DNA of 64,000 nucleotides. Source: JAFDVL01 sp964631865 (GTDB taxonomy: Bacteria > Acidobacteriota > Blastocatellia > RBC074). How positions within the stretch are numbered: position 1 is the stretch's first letter; each line of letters starts with the position of its first letter. A program made the translations under genes and the position numbers. Shown here piece after piece: positions 25,133 to 34,717 of the stretch. The notes under the pieces were generated by a model. That model did no database searches, was not told the origin of the DNA, and was given only the letters and a program-made list of their open reading frames with translations. Where the stretch lies: assembly GCA_964631865.1 (NCBI GenBank), contig CAZWAK010000002.1, positions 62,001-126,000 on the forward strand, in the 5' to 3' direction.

Positions 25133-26706
25133 TCGCAGTTGCCATTTGCCTGCTCTATTTTGCCTTCCTGATTTACTTTTCGCGCCAACATCCTTTTGGC
25201 ACTTACGCAACGGAAACGGATTTTTACCATCTCTACGCGCCCGATGCTGCGCGCATTGCTGCCGGGCAATTTCCGCTGAATCAATTTCAAGGGCCGGGCT
25301 ATCCCGTGCTGCTTTCCTTAGTCTCGAAATTCACGGGCGATCTGTTTGTCGCCGGCAAATGGATTTCGATTATCAGCGCCGTGCTGTGTCTGTGGTTGAT
25401 GTTCGAATTATTCAAGCAACTCTTCAGCGAATGGGTTGGCGTCGGCGCGGCGTTGTTGTCCACAACGGTGATCGAGTTCCCGGAATTTTCGTTGCAGGCA
25501 ACGACGGACATTTTCTTTTTGTTGCTCTGCCTCGTCGCGCTCGTGCTTTTTACGGGAGCGTATTTTTCGTTGCGAATGCGCATCATCTTCGCCGCGTTTT
25601 TTACGGGCGTCGCGTATCTGACGCGCTACAACGGCGTGTTTTTGCTTGCGTGTTTTGTGTTTGCGATTCTCGTGATGAATTTGTTTGAGAAGGCTTGGCG
25701 CGAACGTGTGATTTTGACCGGCGTCTTTGTCGCCGCGTTTTCCCTCACCATTCTGCCGTGGTTGATTGCGAATGCGCAGCAGCACGGCTCGCCGCTGCAC
25801 AACACGAATTATTTGAATATGGCGACGCTGTTTTATCCCGAACTCGCCGACGGCGAAGTCACGCAGGACGGCACGCGCAAGTTGCAGGATCAGTTTCATT
25901 CATTTGGCGAAGTGCTCGCATACAAGCCGCTGCAAGCTGTGGCGCGCTATTTCGGTAATCTCGGCGAGATATTTGTAAGTTCCCTGCGCCCGACGTTGGT
26001 CGCACGGCTGACAGGATGGCTCGGATGGATTGGACTATTTGTTGCCTTGCTGGAAATCTTCTTGCGCGGCTTTTTCGCGGGCGGAAAACTCACGACGCAA
26101 GCGAAAGCGCGACTGCTGCTGTTTTTCTCAATGGCGGTGTATTTCTTACTGATGGGGCTGAATCATTGGGAAGCGAGATATTTCTTTTTCATCGGTCTGT
26201 GCTACTGCGGCCTGGCGGCGTATCTGGCGTACATGCCCATCACGTGGTTGAACGCCGCATCTCCGTTGACGCTCAACCGAACGCTGGTGGAAGTGGGCAT
26301 TCCTATCATTTACTTTCTGGGCATCGGGGCCAATGCGTTTACGCCGACGCACGAAAGCTTTCGCAACTTCATGCAAAGTCATCCGCACGAAATCCCCGCC
26401 GCTGCGCAGTTTCTGCAATCCACGAACGCCGCGCCGCACAGCGTCAAAATCCTCGCGCGCAAACCGCATTTGCCGTTTATGGCCCAGCAGGATTGGGTCT
26501 TCTTTCCGCCCGTGAAATCGCTGGAGGAGTTGAAAATGTGGTTGGAAAAAAATCCGGTGGATTTCATCGCCATCGGCAAACGTGAATTGAAATCGCGCAA
26601 AGAACTCGCGCCACTCGGCGATCCGAAAACTGCGCCCGACTGGTTACAAGCGGCGTGGACGAACGACGATCCGAAATTTATTTTGTACAAGCCCAATTTC
26701 AAGTAG
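25081..26706 (+). CDS. GT39/ArnT-like polytopic membrane glycosyltransferase
   Basis: The 541-aa protein has about 11 membrane segments. The first periplasmic loop is typical of this fold: TETDFYHLYAPDAARIAAGQFP, with a D-x-x-x-Y-like acidic site, then GPGYPVLLSL. Such enzymes move a sugar from a polyprenyl-phosphate carrier to lipid or protein. The first 17 residues (KPAFRIPHSEL segment) are encoded by the right arm of a repeat and are unlikely to belong to the family fold. No strong ribosome site precedes the ATG at 25081. The end overlaps the convergent EamA gene by 8 bp. Confidence 0.8.
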   Translation: MNEQATKPAFRIPHSELVAVAICLLYFAFLIYFSRQHPFGTYATETDFYHLYAPDAARIAAGQFPLNQFQGPGYPVLLSLVSKFTGDLFVAGKWISIISAVLCLWLMFELFKQLFSEWVGVGAALLSTTVIEFPEFSLQATTDIFFLLLCLVALVLFTGAYFSLRMRIIFAAFFTGVAYLTRYNGVFLLACFVFAILVMNLFEKAWRERVILTGVFVAAFSLTILPWLIANAQQHGSPLHNTNYLNMATLFYPELADGEVTQDGTRKLQDQFHSFGEVLAYKPLQAVARYFGNLGEIFVSSLRPTLVARLTGWLGWIGLFVALLEIFLRGFFAGGKLTTQAKARLLLFFSMAVYFLLMGLNHWEARYFFFIGLCYCGLAAYLAYMPITWLNAASPLTLNRTLVEVGIPIIYFLGIGANAFTPTHESFRNFMQSHPHEIPAAAQFLQSTNAAPHSVKILARKPHLPFMAQQDWVFFPPVKSLEELKMWLEKNPVDFIAIGKRELKSRKELAPLGDPKTAPDWLQAAWTNDDPKFILYKPNFK

Positions 26707-27550
26707 CGCGCCGCTCGACCAAACGACTGCTCAACACGCCGCGCCCGACTACTGCACCCAAGACAATCACGCCGCCCAGCGCCGCCAACAACGACGGCCT
26801 TTCGCCAATCATCAGCGCGACCCAAATCGGATTCAGAATCGGTTCGATTACCGGAATCAACACCAACTCCAACGCCGAAACATGCTGCGTCGCCTTCGTG
26901 AATAAAATGTACGCAATGCCAAGCTGAAACACGCCGAGCAAAATCAAACCGAGCCAATTCTTTGCATCCGGCTGACTCATCACCAACGAAGGCAAACCAA
27001 TCAGCGCCGTCAAAATATTGCCGAGCAAAACGGATTCCATCGGCGACGAATCTTTTTGCTTGCGCAGCAGCATCGCCAGAAACGCAAAGCACAACGCGCT
27101 GAGCAAGCCAAAGCCATTGCCGAGCAACGTGCCTGCGCTCAAGCCGTCCAGCAAAAACAACATCATCCCCACCAACACCAACCCAATCGTCACCCAATCC
27201 AGCAAGCGCGTGCGCTCACCCAGCACCCACGCGCCGAACAGTGCGATATAAATAGGCGCGGTGTATTGCAACAAAATCGCATTCGCCGCCGTCGTCGTTT
27301 TGTTGGCGACGACGAAAAACAAAACTGTGCCGCAGTATGCAATGGCACAACCGATTTGCGTCGCCGACCAAGTGAATTTCGGACGACGAAGAAATGCCCA
27401 AATCACCAGCGCCGCCACCGCGCTGCGACCGCTTGCGACCGCCAACGCGGGAAGCTGCACCAGCTTGATCAGAAACCCAGCCGTACTGAATAAAATCGCC
27501 GCGAGCACGAGAAACACCATCGCGCGCCGCCGTTCGGGAGCAGTAGTCAT
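26699..27550 (-). CDS. EamA/DMT-superfamily permease
   Basis: The 283-aa protein has ten predicted membrane helices in two EamA halves. Typical features are FLIKLVQLPALAVASGRSAVAAL near the start, LQYTAPIYIALFGAWVLGE ending half one, and ELVLIPVIEPILNPIWVAL with GERPS in half two. These are drug/metabolite exporters of broad range. Substrate unknown. The gene is convergent to the GT39-like gene with an 8-bp overlap and divergent from metG. Confidence 0.9.
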   Translation of the reverse strand: MTTAPERRRAMVFLVLAAILFSTAGFLIKLVQLPALAVASGRSAVAALVIWAFLRRPKFTWSATQIGCAIAYCGTVLFFVVANKTTTAANAILLQYTAPIYIALFGAWVLGERTRLLDWVTIGLVLVGMMLFLLDGLSAGTLLGNGFGLLSALCFAFLAMLLRKQKDSSPMESVLLGNILTALIGLPSLVMSQPDAKNWLGLILLGVFQLGIAYILFTKATQHVSALELVLIPVIEPILNPIWVALMIGERPSLLAALGGVIVLGAVVGRGVLSSRLVERRAT

Positions 27551-27666
27551 AGGCTCGGTCTTTTACTTGAACTCGACTTGATCGTGCAAGGCGAACAAGG
27601 CGCTTGTGCTTTATTTTTGTGCGTGGAAGAATAACGTTTTTTTCAGGAGGCGAGATTACTGACTGT

Positions 27667-29733
27667 ATGACTAAGACTTTTTATGTGACGACGCCGATTT
27701 ATTACGTCAATTCGCACCCGCATTTGGGGCATCTGTACACGACGATCATTGCCGACACCGTCGCCCGCTTCAAACGGCAACGCGGCTACGATGTGTTCTT
27801 CCTGACCGGCACGGACGAACACGGCATCAACATCGAACGCGCAGCGGTGAACGCTGGCTTGCCAGTCCAGCAACACGTAGACAACATCGTCAACGAATTC
27901 CAAACTGCGTTTGCCGCGTACAACTTCAGCAACAACCACTGGATTCGCACGACCGCCGATTACCACAAACAAGGCGTAGCCGAACTGTGGCGACGCGCGC
28001 GCGAAAACGGTTTCATTTACAAAGGCAGTTACGAAGGCTGGTACTGCGCGGGCTGCAACGAATTCAAGCCCGAAAGCGAAACGCATCCCGGCGCGGACGG
28101 CACGCCGATTTGTAACACGCACGAACGCCCGCTCGACAAAGTGGCCGAAGAAAGTTACTTCTTCAAACTCTCCGCATTTCAAGATCGCCTGCTCGAATAC
28201 TACGAACAAAACCCCGGCTTCATTCGTCCCGAAGCGCGGCGCAACGAAGTCATCAGTTTTGTCAGCAGCGGCCTCAATGATCTGTCCGTCAGCCGCACGT
28301 CAGTCAAATGGGGCATTCCGGTTCCCGACGATCCCGAACACACGATGTATGTTTGGTTCGATGCGCTGACGAATTACATCACGGCGATTGGCTTCGGCAA
28401 CGACACGCGCGGCGGCGAAGCACAGTTCTATAAATATTGGCCTGCAAATTTACAATTGGTAGGCAAAGACATTCTGCGCTTTCACACCGTGTACTGGCCT
28501 GCGTTTTTAATTGCCGCCGGACTCGAACCCGCACACACCTGCTTCGCGCACGGAATGTGGTTGTCGGGCGGGCGCAAGATGTCCAAAACGCTCGGCAACG
28601 TGATTGATTTGGCTGTGCTGGCGAAGCATTTTCAGACTGATGCGGTGCGCTATTTTGCGTTGCGCGAAATGGTGTTTGGGCAGGACGGCGATTTCACGTA
28701 CGAAGCATTGATTGATCGCATCACGGCAGATTTGGCGAGCGGTTTGGGTAATCTGTCCAGCCGCACCCTGACGATGATTCGCAATTACTGCGACGGCGAA
28801 ATTCCCGTCGCAAGGCTTTCAAATAACGCCGAACTCGACGCCCGCGCCGCCGAAGTCAAATCCGCATTCGCTTCGGCACAAGAACAGTTCGACAAAGAAT
28901 TCGACGAATACAATTTCTCGCGCGGCCTCGAAGCTGTCTGGCAAGCCATTGCCGTCGTGGACAAATTCATCTCCGACGCCAAACCGTGGGACATTGCCAA
29001 AGACCCAGCACGCCGCGCCGAACTCGAATTGGTTCTCGCCACCGCTATTGAAGCTTTGCGCAGCGCAACTGTTTTGCTCGCCCCCGTGTTGCCCGAATCC
29101 ACACAAGCGATTTGGGAACAACTCGGTGAATCCGGCAACGTCTCTGAAATCGCACCGAACGCGCTTGCGCCTGTTGCGCCGGGAACGCGCATTGGAGACA
29201 TCAAACCCGTATTTCCACGATTGGACAAAAAGAAAGTTATGAACGAAATCAACCAAGCCGAAGCCGCGAGTCAGGAAGCTCGCGCGCAAGAAACAAAGAC
29301 TGAAACACCTGCCGCAGTCGCAACCGAAACCGCGCCCGCCGCGCCTGCTGAAGCTGCTCCGGCTGAAACTTCGACATCTGCCGTCGCACCCGAAGGCATC
29401 GCCTACATCGGCATCGAAGACTTCCTCAAAGTCGAACTCCGCGTCGGCGAAATCCTCACTGCTGAACGCATTCCGAAAGCCGACAAGCTACTGAAATTCA
29501 CCATTGATTTAGGCGAACCCCAACCGCGCCAAATCCTCGCCGGCATCGCGCAATACTACGAACCCGAAAACCTCATCGGACGCAAAGTCATCGTCGTGGC
29601 GAACCTCGCGCCGAGAAAACTGCGCGGCCTCGAATCGCAAGGCATGATCTTGGCGGCTTCGATTGGGGATGAGGGGCGACCGATTTTGGCGGGCTTTTTG
29701 GAGGAAGTGCCGAATGGGGCGAAGTTGAAATAG
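27667..29733 (+). CDS. metG: Methionyl-tRNA synthetase with C-terminal tRNA-binding domain
   Basis: Charges tRNA-Met. From the ATG at 27667 the protein is 688 aa. It has the HIGH-type motif HPHLGH, a zinc knuckle starting CAGCNEF with a later CNTH, and KMSKT near residue 307. An Ala/Pro/Glu-rich linker (about 545-585) joins a Trbp111-like OB domain (FLKVELRVGEI, LAPRKLRGLESQGM). AGGAGG lies 16 nt before this ATG, which is far, so an alternative non-ATG start (ATT at 27655) cannot be fully excluded. Confidence 0.96.
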   Translation: MTKTFYVTTPIYYVNSHPHLGHLYTTIIADTVARFKRQRGYDVFFLTGTDEHGINIERAAVNAGLPVQQHVDNIVNEFQTAFAAYNFSNNHWIRTTADYHKQGVAELWRRARENGFIYKGSYEGWYCAGCNEFKPESETHPGADGTPICNTHERPLDKVAEESYFFKLSAFQDRLLEYYEQNPGFIRPEARRNEVISFVSSGLNDLSVSRTSVKWGIPVPDDPEHTMYVWFDALTNYITAIGFGNDTRGGEAQFYKYWPANLQLVGKDILRFHTVYWPAFLIAAGLEPAHTCFAHGMWLSGGRKMSKTLGNVIDLAVLAKHFQTDAVRYFALREMVFGQDGDFTYEALIDRITADLASGLGNLSSRTLTMIRNYCDGEIPVARLSNNAELDARAAEVKSAFASAQEQFDKEFDEYNFSRGLEAVWQAIAVVDKFISDAKPWDIAKDPARRAELELVLATAIEALRSATVLLAPVLPESTQAIWEQLGESGNVSEIAPNALAPVAPGTRIGDIKPVFPRLDKKKVMNEINQAEAASQEARAQETKTETPAAVATETAPAAPAEAAPAETSTSAVAPEGIAYIGIEDFLKVELRVGEILTAERIPKADKLLKFTIDLGEPQPRQILAGIAQYYEPENLIGRKVIVVANLAPRKLRGLESQGMILAASIGDEGRPILAGFLEEVPNGAKLK

Positions 29734-29763
29734 GTATCCTTATATTAGAAAACAGAGGCTTCC

Positions 29764-30750
29764 GTGAATTTTCTTGATGCTGCTTACAAAGTTCTAAAAG
29801 AAGCTGGGCGTCCGTTGAAATATACAGAGATTACTTCGCGCGCGCGTACCCTTGATCTTTTAGAAACCAAAGGACAGACCCCTGAAGCGACGATGGGATC
29901 ACGTTTATATGTTGACTCTAAACGACCAAGATCACGTTTTCGCCAAGTAAGTAGAGGCGTTTTTACCTTAGCTGAAGCTCCTTCAGATAACATTCATCGT
30001 CAGGTTGAGGCAATAAACAATAAAACAAGAGAGAGTATTCGACAGCATCTCTTGAAAATGCCCCCCAATCGCTTTGAGGTTTTGATAGGAGAGTTACTCA
30101 GAGCCATCGGTTTCAGGGAAGAAACCATTGAAATAACAGGAAGAAGTGGCGATGGCGGAGTTGATGTGCGCGGGGTACTCGTCGCTAGTGGCATAAGTGA
30201 AATTAAAACGGCTGTCCAAGCAAAACGCTGGAAAAATAACGTCCAATCTAAAGAAATCCGCGAGTTACGAGGCTCATTAACCGTTCATGAACAAGGCATC
30301 ATCATAACAACTAGCGACTTTTCCTCAGGGGCTAAGGAGGAATCGCAAGCAGCAGGAAAAGTACCTATTAGTTTGGTCAACGGAGATAAGCTAATCGAAC
30401 TATTGATAACCTATGGAATTGGCGTTAGACAAGAAAATCACACTTTGCAGTTACTTGATAAAGACTATTGGGGAGACATTATAGGAGATAAGATAAGGGA
30501 ACAAAACACAAGCGATATAGTTTCCGTCAAATATCCGTTAGCTATTCAGGCAACGGCTCTCGGCAAAACATTTACTGCCAAGATGCTAGATTCCAAAGGC
30601 AGAGTTTCGTATCTTGACATAGACCACTCTTCTCCATCGCGCGCAGCGATGTTTGCAACTCAATGGAAGTCTTGCAATGGATGGACATTTTGGCGATTTG
30701 AGCATCCCAAAACTGGTGAATGGGTTGCGATTGATGTGCTGCGGCGATAA
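29764..30750 (+). CDS. HARE-HTH / Mrr-like PD-(D/E)XK nuclease / RAMA-like protein
   Basis: Three modules are visible in 328 aa. Residues 1-72 match the HARE-HTH fold (FLDAAYKVLKEAGRPLKYTEI, RFRQVSRGVFTLAEA). Residues about 100-215 match the Mrr catalytic domain, with GRSGDGGVDV and VQAKRW (Asp134, Gln152-Ala-Lys154) as the D-QxK site. Residues about 265-328 resemble RAMA domains (SPSRAAM, CNGWTFWRF, ending VAIDVLRR). Mrr-type enzymes cut modified DNA; HARE-HTH and RAMA are proposed modified-DNA readers. The gene is visibly more A+T-rich than metG before it, suggesting transfer. No methyltransferase is adjacent. It follows metG by 30 bp. Confidence 0.82.
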   Translation: MNFLDAAYKVLKEAGRPLKYTEITSRARTLDLLETKGQTPEATMGSRLYVDSKRPRSRFRQVSRGVFTLAEAPSDNIHRQVEAINNKTRESIRQHLLKMPPNRFEVLIGELLRAIGFREETIEITGRSGDGGVDVRGVLVASGISEIKTAVQAKRWKNNVQSKEIRELRGSLTVHEQGIIITTSDFSSGAKEESQAAGKVPISLVNGDKLIELLITYGIGVRQENHTLQLLDKDYWGDIIGDKIREQNTSDIVSVKYPLAIQATALGKTFTAKMLDSKGRVSYLDIDHSSPSRAAMFATQWKSCNGWTFWRFEHPKTGEWVAIDVLRR

Positions 30751-30789
30751 TCTGCCCATTCCCATTTATTGGAGTCGTAATTTCTTCGC

Positions 30790-31428
30790 TTACAAACGGT
30801 CCCACTCGGTTTCAAGATTGCGGCGTGCCTGCGATTCATAGCTGGCATTCATCGCATCCGTAAAATAAAGCCGTTCCCGCTTCAGAAAGCTCTCTAAAAC
30901 CTTCTTTCGTCCCTTGCGATACAAAAAGTAGGGAACCCACGAATATTCCTTCCGAATCGCTTGGCTGTATTGTTGGTACACTTCTTCGCTCGTTCCCAGG
31001 GTAGACAAATCGAAATCCAGAAACAGCTTCAGGTCCGTGGAATCGTTGAGCAATTTGTGCTTCTTCGTCGCCAGAATCATTTGCTTGGTGGCAGTGATTA
31101 TTTCGCTCGGTACGGAAAGTTGGCTAAGCGTTGCTTCGGCCAGTTCCGCGCTTTTCTCTTCATTGTCGCTTTTCTTCGTGTGGTAGATTGCGTCGTGAAA
31201 CCAGATCGCGAACGCGACGGTGTCGTAGCTTTGCAGTTCGTGCCGGAAGGATTCAGCGTGCGCAAGCAACGCGCGGATGTGGCTGAGATTGTGATAGGCG
31301 CGATGCTTTTCAGCATACTTTTCGCGCAGCAAAGCAAAGGCTGATGAAGAGCTTTCGTGGCCTGCACAAAGCTGATTCCACTGTTGCCGCAAAAATTCCT
31401 GTCCAGCCTCGTCTATTTGAAATTGCAT
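30790..31428 (-). CDS. HD-domain predicted metal-dependent phosphohydrolase (COG4339-like)
   Basis: From the ATG at 31428 the protein is 212 aa. It shows the HD-type motif set: AYHNLSHIRALL early, IWFHDAIYHTKKSDNEEKSAELA in the middle and FLDFDLSTLG late. This pattern fits the COG4339 family of predicted HD hydrolases with unknown substrate. The reading frame is open to 31587, but that extension overlaps ileS on the other strand and is not typical of the family. The A+T content of the neighbouring nuclease gene is not shared. Confidence 0.82.
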   Translation of the reverse strand: MQFQIDEAGQEFLRQQWNQLCAGHESSSSAFALLREKYAEKHRAYHNLSHIRALLAHAESFRHELQSYDTVAFAIWFHDAIYHTKKSDNEEKSAELAEATLSQLSVPSEIITATKQMILATKKHKLLNDSTDLKLFLDFDLSTLGTSEEVYQQYSQAIRKEYSWVPYFLYRKGRKKVLESFLKRERLYFTDAMNASYESQARRNLETEWDRL

Positions 31429-31510
31429 ACCGGTATTCTGGCGCGGTGCATGCTTTTTTCCAATGCTTACGGTATCATCGGCAATCTTTTGCTGAACTGA
31501 AACACTGATC

Positions 31511-34324
31511 ATGAAGGCTATGTCTGAACCTGTAGATTTGAAAACGACTGTCAATCTTCCGAAAACGGATTTCCCGCTGAAAGGCAATCTCTCGCAGAAC
31601 GAACCGCTGCGGTTGCAGAAGTGGGAAACGATGAATTTGTATGAAATGCTGCGTGAAGCGCGTCAGGGCAAACCATTATTTGTGCTGCACGATGGGCCGC
31701 CGTATGCGAATGGCAACATTCACATCGGCACGGCGCTCAATAAGATTCTCAAGGATTTTGTTATTAAATCGCGCTCAATGATGGGCTACTGGTCGCCGTA
31801 CATTCCAGGTTGGGATTGTCACGGGTTGCCGATTGAAATTAAGGTCGAAGAGGAACTGAAAAAGAACAAACAGGAACTCGACCGCATGGCAATTCGCAAA
31901 GCTGCGCGCGCGTATGCGAACAAGTTTGTTGATTTGCAGCGGCAGGATTTCAAACGGCTCGGCGTGCTGGGCGAATGGGACGATCCTTACATTACGATGG
32001 CTCCGCTGTATCAGGCGAACATCGTGCGTGCGCTCAGCAAATTTGTCGAACGCGGCGCGGTGTACAAAGGCTCTCGGCCCGTGCATTGGTGCATCAGTTG
32101 TGTGACTTCGCTCGCGGAAGCGGAAGTCGAATACAGCGATCATTCGAGCTATTCGATCTATGTGAAATTCGCGTTTCCCGATGCGGCGAAAGTTGATCCG
32201 GCGCTCGCGGACAAGCGCGTGAGCATTATTATCTGGACGACGACGCCGTGGACGCTGCCTGCGAATTTGGGCATTACGTTCAACCCGAAATTTGAGTACA
32301 ACGCGGTAGCTTTTAAAGATGGTGGTGGCGATGAAGTGTTCATCGTGGCGAACGGCTTGCTTGAAGACGTAGCGAAAAAACTGGGTTGGGAAAGCTACGA
32401 GATCATTGGAACGTACAGCGGCGAACGGTTTGATCGGCTGAACGCGCGGCATCCGTTTGTCGAGCGCGATTCGTTGTTGATGCTGGGTGATCACGTCACG
32501 CTGGAGGCGGGAACGGGCGCGGTGCATACAGCTCCGGGACACGGCTACGAAGACTTTTTGATTGGGCGCGAATATGGACTGGAGATTTACAATCCGGTGG
32601 ATGGACGCGGTTATTTTATGCCGAATGTCGAGCATTTTGCCGGACAGCGCGTCGTGGCGCTCGGCAAAAATGATCCCGATGGAAACAAGGCGGTCATCGC
32701 GCATCTGGAATCCATCGGCGCGTTGCTCAAATCGGAAAAGTTCAATCACTCCTATCCGCATTGCTGGCGCTGTCGCAATCCGGTGATCTTTCGCGCGACG
32801 CCGCAATGGTTCATCTCGATGGAAAAGAGCGGATTGAATGCGGCGGCGGTCGAATCGTGCGACAAAATCGCGTGGCATCCGGGTTGGGGCAATGAGCGAA
32901 TGAAGAATATGTTCCGCGACCGTCCCGATTGGAACATCTCGCGCCAGCGCGCGTGGGGCGTGCCGATCACGGTATTTTATTGCGACGATTGCGGCGAGAC
33001 GTTGCTTGACCCGGCAGTGATGAATTATGTCGCCGATTTGTTCGAGAAAGAATCCGCCGATGCCTGGTACGAACGCGACGTGAAAGATTTGGTTCCGCCG
33101 GGGACAAAATGCAAATCTTGTAGCTCAGAAAAGCTGAGCAAAGAAAATGACATCCTCGACGTGTGGTTTGATTCGGGCGCAAGCTGGCTCAGCACGCTCG
33201 AACCGCGTGGGCTGCCGTATCCTGCCGATGTGTATTTGGAAGGCGGCGATCAATTTCGTGGCTGGTTCAATTCGTCGCTCGTGATCGGTTTGGCGGTCAA
33301 AGATGCGCCGCCGTATCGCGGGGTGATTTCGTACGGCTGGGCTGTAGACGGCGAGGGCCGCAAGATGTCGAAGTCGCTCGGCAACACGGTTGAGCCGGAA
33401 AAAGTCATCAAGCAAAGCGGCGCGGAAATCATTCGATTGTGGTGCGCGGCGATCAATTGCTACGAAGACATGCGCATCTCGCCCGAAATCCTGACGCGAC
33501 TTTCCGACGCCTATCGCAAGATTCGCAACACGGCGCGCTATTGTCTGGGCAATTTGGATGGCTTTGATCCGGCGATGGACAAAGTGGCGTTTGACGAGAT
33601 GCTCGAAATTGATCGCTGGGCGCTCGCGTCCGTCAACGAAATGACGAAGCGTTGTGTGGATTCTTATCAGAAGTACGATTTCACGGACGTGTATCAGGCG
33701 CTCTATCACAACGCGACGGTGACGATGTCGGCGCTGTACTTCGACATTTTGAAAGATCGGTTGTACACGTCAGCACCGAAATCGTTGGAACGCCGCTCGG
33801 CACAAACCGCGCTCTATGAAATTGTCGCGCGCATCGCCAAGCTGTCTTCGCCATTGCTCGCGTTCACGTCGGACGAAATTTGGGAAAACATTCCCAGAGC
33901 GACAGCGGAAGCGGCTTCGGTGCATCTGACGACGTTTCCGGCCTATGATGAACACTTGTGCAATGACGAACTGCTCGCGCGCTATGATAAATTATTTGGC
34001 GTGCGCGATGTGGTGATGAAGGCGCTCGAAGAAGCGCGCAATGCGAAGTTGATTGGCGCAGGACTTGAGGCGAAGGTTACAATTTCAGCCGATGCAGACA
34101 CCCGCGCGTTTTTGGAATCTTTCGGCGCAGATTTGCGATTTATGTTTATCGTCTCGCAAGTCGAATTGCAGGACAGCGCAGAATTGAAAGTCGAAGTGGC
34201 GAAGGCGGACGGCGAAAAATGCGAACGCTGCTGGAACTACACAACCGACGTCGGCGTGAATACAGCATATCCGGGCGCGTGCGGACGTTGTGTCGTGAAT
34301 ATTGAAGCAATGCTTGCGCGCTGA
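31511..34324 (+). CDS. ileS: Isoleucyl-tRNA synthetase
   Basis: Charges tRNA-Ile and edits Val. The 937-aa protein has HDGPPYANGNIHIGTALNK (HIGH motif), the editing-domain sequences WTTTPWTLPANLG and GTGAVHTAPGHG, and KMSKSLGN. The C-terminal zinc site is CERCW plus CGRC. Length fits the bacterial type. It may start at the ATG at 31511 or at MSEPVDLK (31520). A coiled-coil gene and lspA follow on the same strand. Confidence 0.97.
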   Translation: MKAMSEPVDLKTTVNLPKTDFPLKGNLSQNEPLRLQKWETMNLYEMLREARQGKPLFVLHDGPPYANGNIHIGTALNKILKDFVIKSRSMMGYWSPYIPGWDCHGLPIEIKVEEELKKNKQELDRMAIRKAARAYANKFVDLQRQDFKRLGVLGEWDDPYITMAPLYQANIVRALSKFVERGAVYKGSRPVHWCISCVTSLAEAEVEYSDHSSYSIYVKFAFPDAAKVDPALADKRVSIIIWTTTPWTLPANLGITFNPKFEYNAVAFKDGGGDEVFIVANGLLEDVAKKLGWESYEIIGTYSGERFDRLNARHPFVERDSLLMLGDHVTLEAGTGAVHTAPGHGYEDFLIGREYGLEIYNPVDGRGYFMPNVEHFAGQRVVALGKNDPDGNKAVIAHLESIGALLKSEKFNHSYPHCWRCRNPVIFRATPQWFISMEKSGLNAAAVESCDKIAWHPGWGNERMKNMFRDRPDWNISRQRAWGVPITVFYCDDCGETLLDPAVMNYVADLFEKESADAWYERDVKDLVPPGTKCKSCSSEKLSKENDILDVWFDSGASWLSTLEPRGLPYPADVYLEGGDQFRGWFNSSLVIGLAVKDAPPYRGVISYGWAVDGEGRKMSKSLGNTVEPEKVIKQSGAEIIRLWCAAINCYEDMRISPEILTRLSDAYRKIRNTARYCLGNLDGFDPAMDKVAFDEMLEIDRWALASVNEMTKRCVDSYQKYDFTDVYQALYHNATVTMSALYFDILKDRLYTSAPKSLERRSAQTALYEIVARIAKLSSPLLAFTSDEIWENIPRATAEAASVHLTTFPAYDEHLCNDELLARYDKLFGVRDVVMKALEEARNAKLIGAGLEAKVTISADADTRAFLESFGADLRFMFIVSQVELQDSAELKVEVAKADGEKCERCWNYTTDVGVNTAYPGACGRCVVNIEAMLAR

Positions 34325-34362
34325 GGTAAGATAGGCTACTACGCGAAAGGAGCAGATGTTTT

Positions 34363-34713
34363 ATGTCAGAAGAGATCACGAAAAAACTGGACGAAGTTAC
34401 CGGAGAAGAAATTCCGTTTGAAGAATTTGTGCGCCGCCAGTTTGTCTTGCTACATCAGCGCATCAACGAAATGGAAACGGGCATACGAACAGAAATGGTC
34501 GAACGTTTTGTGCAAGTCAGTCGTCACGTCCGAGAAGTTAAAGACGAACTTAGTGGGACAAATCAAAATGTCCAAAAACTGGATGACAAGATGTTCCAGC
34601 TTAATCGCCAAATGCGTGATCTTACTAACAAAGTAGACGTCTTCGTGCAAGAGCATCTGTACCTCAAGCGTGACGTGCGTGACCTGCAAGAGACTTTAGA
34701 GCAAAGACATTGA
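34363..34713 (+). CDS. Small coiled-coil protein of unknown function
   Basis: This 116-aa acidic/basic protein is predicted almost wholly helical. A short head (residues 1-25, FEEFVRRQFVLLHQR) is followed by heptads through EMVERFVQVSRHVREVKDEL, NVQKLDDKMFQLNRQM and LKRDVRDLQETLEQ. No signal peptide or membrane segment is seen. It stands between ileS and lspA, 4 bp before lspA, with AAAGGAG about 10 nt upstream of its ATG. The family is not recognised; related small proteins occur as regulators and as phage-like components. Confidence 0.65.
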   Translation: MSEEITKKLDEVTGEEIPFEEFVRRQFVLLHQRINEMETGIRTEMVERFVQVSRHVREVKDELSGTNQNVQKLDDKMFQLNRQMRDLTNKVDVFVQEHLYLKRDVRDLQETLEQRH

Positions 34714-34717
34714 ACCG

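Noticed and set aside
31429..31587. Upstream extension of the HD-domain protein
   Set aside because: The added residues overlap ileS in antisense and are not part of the HD family.
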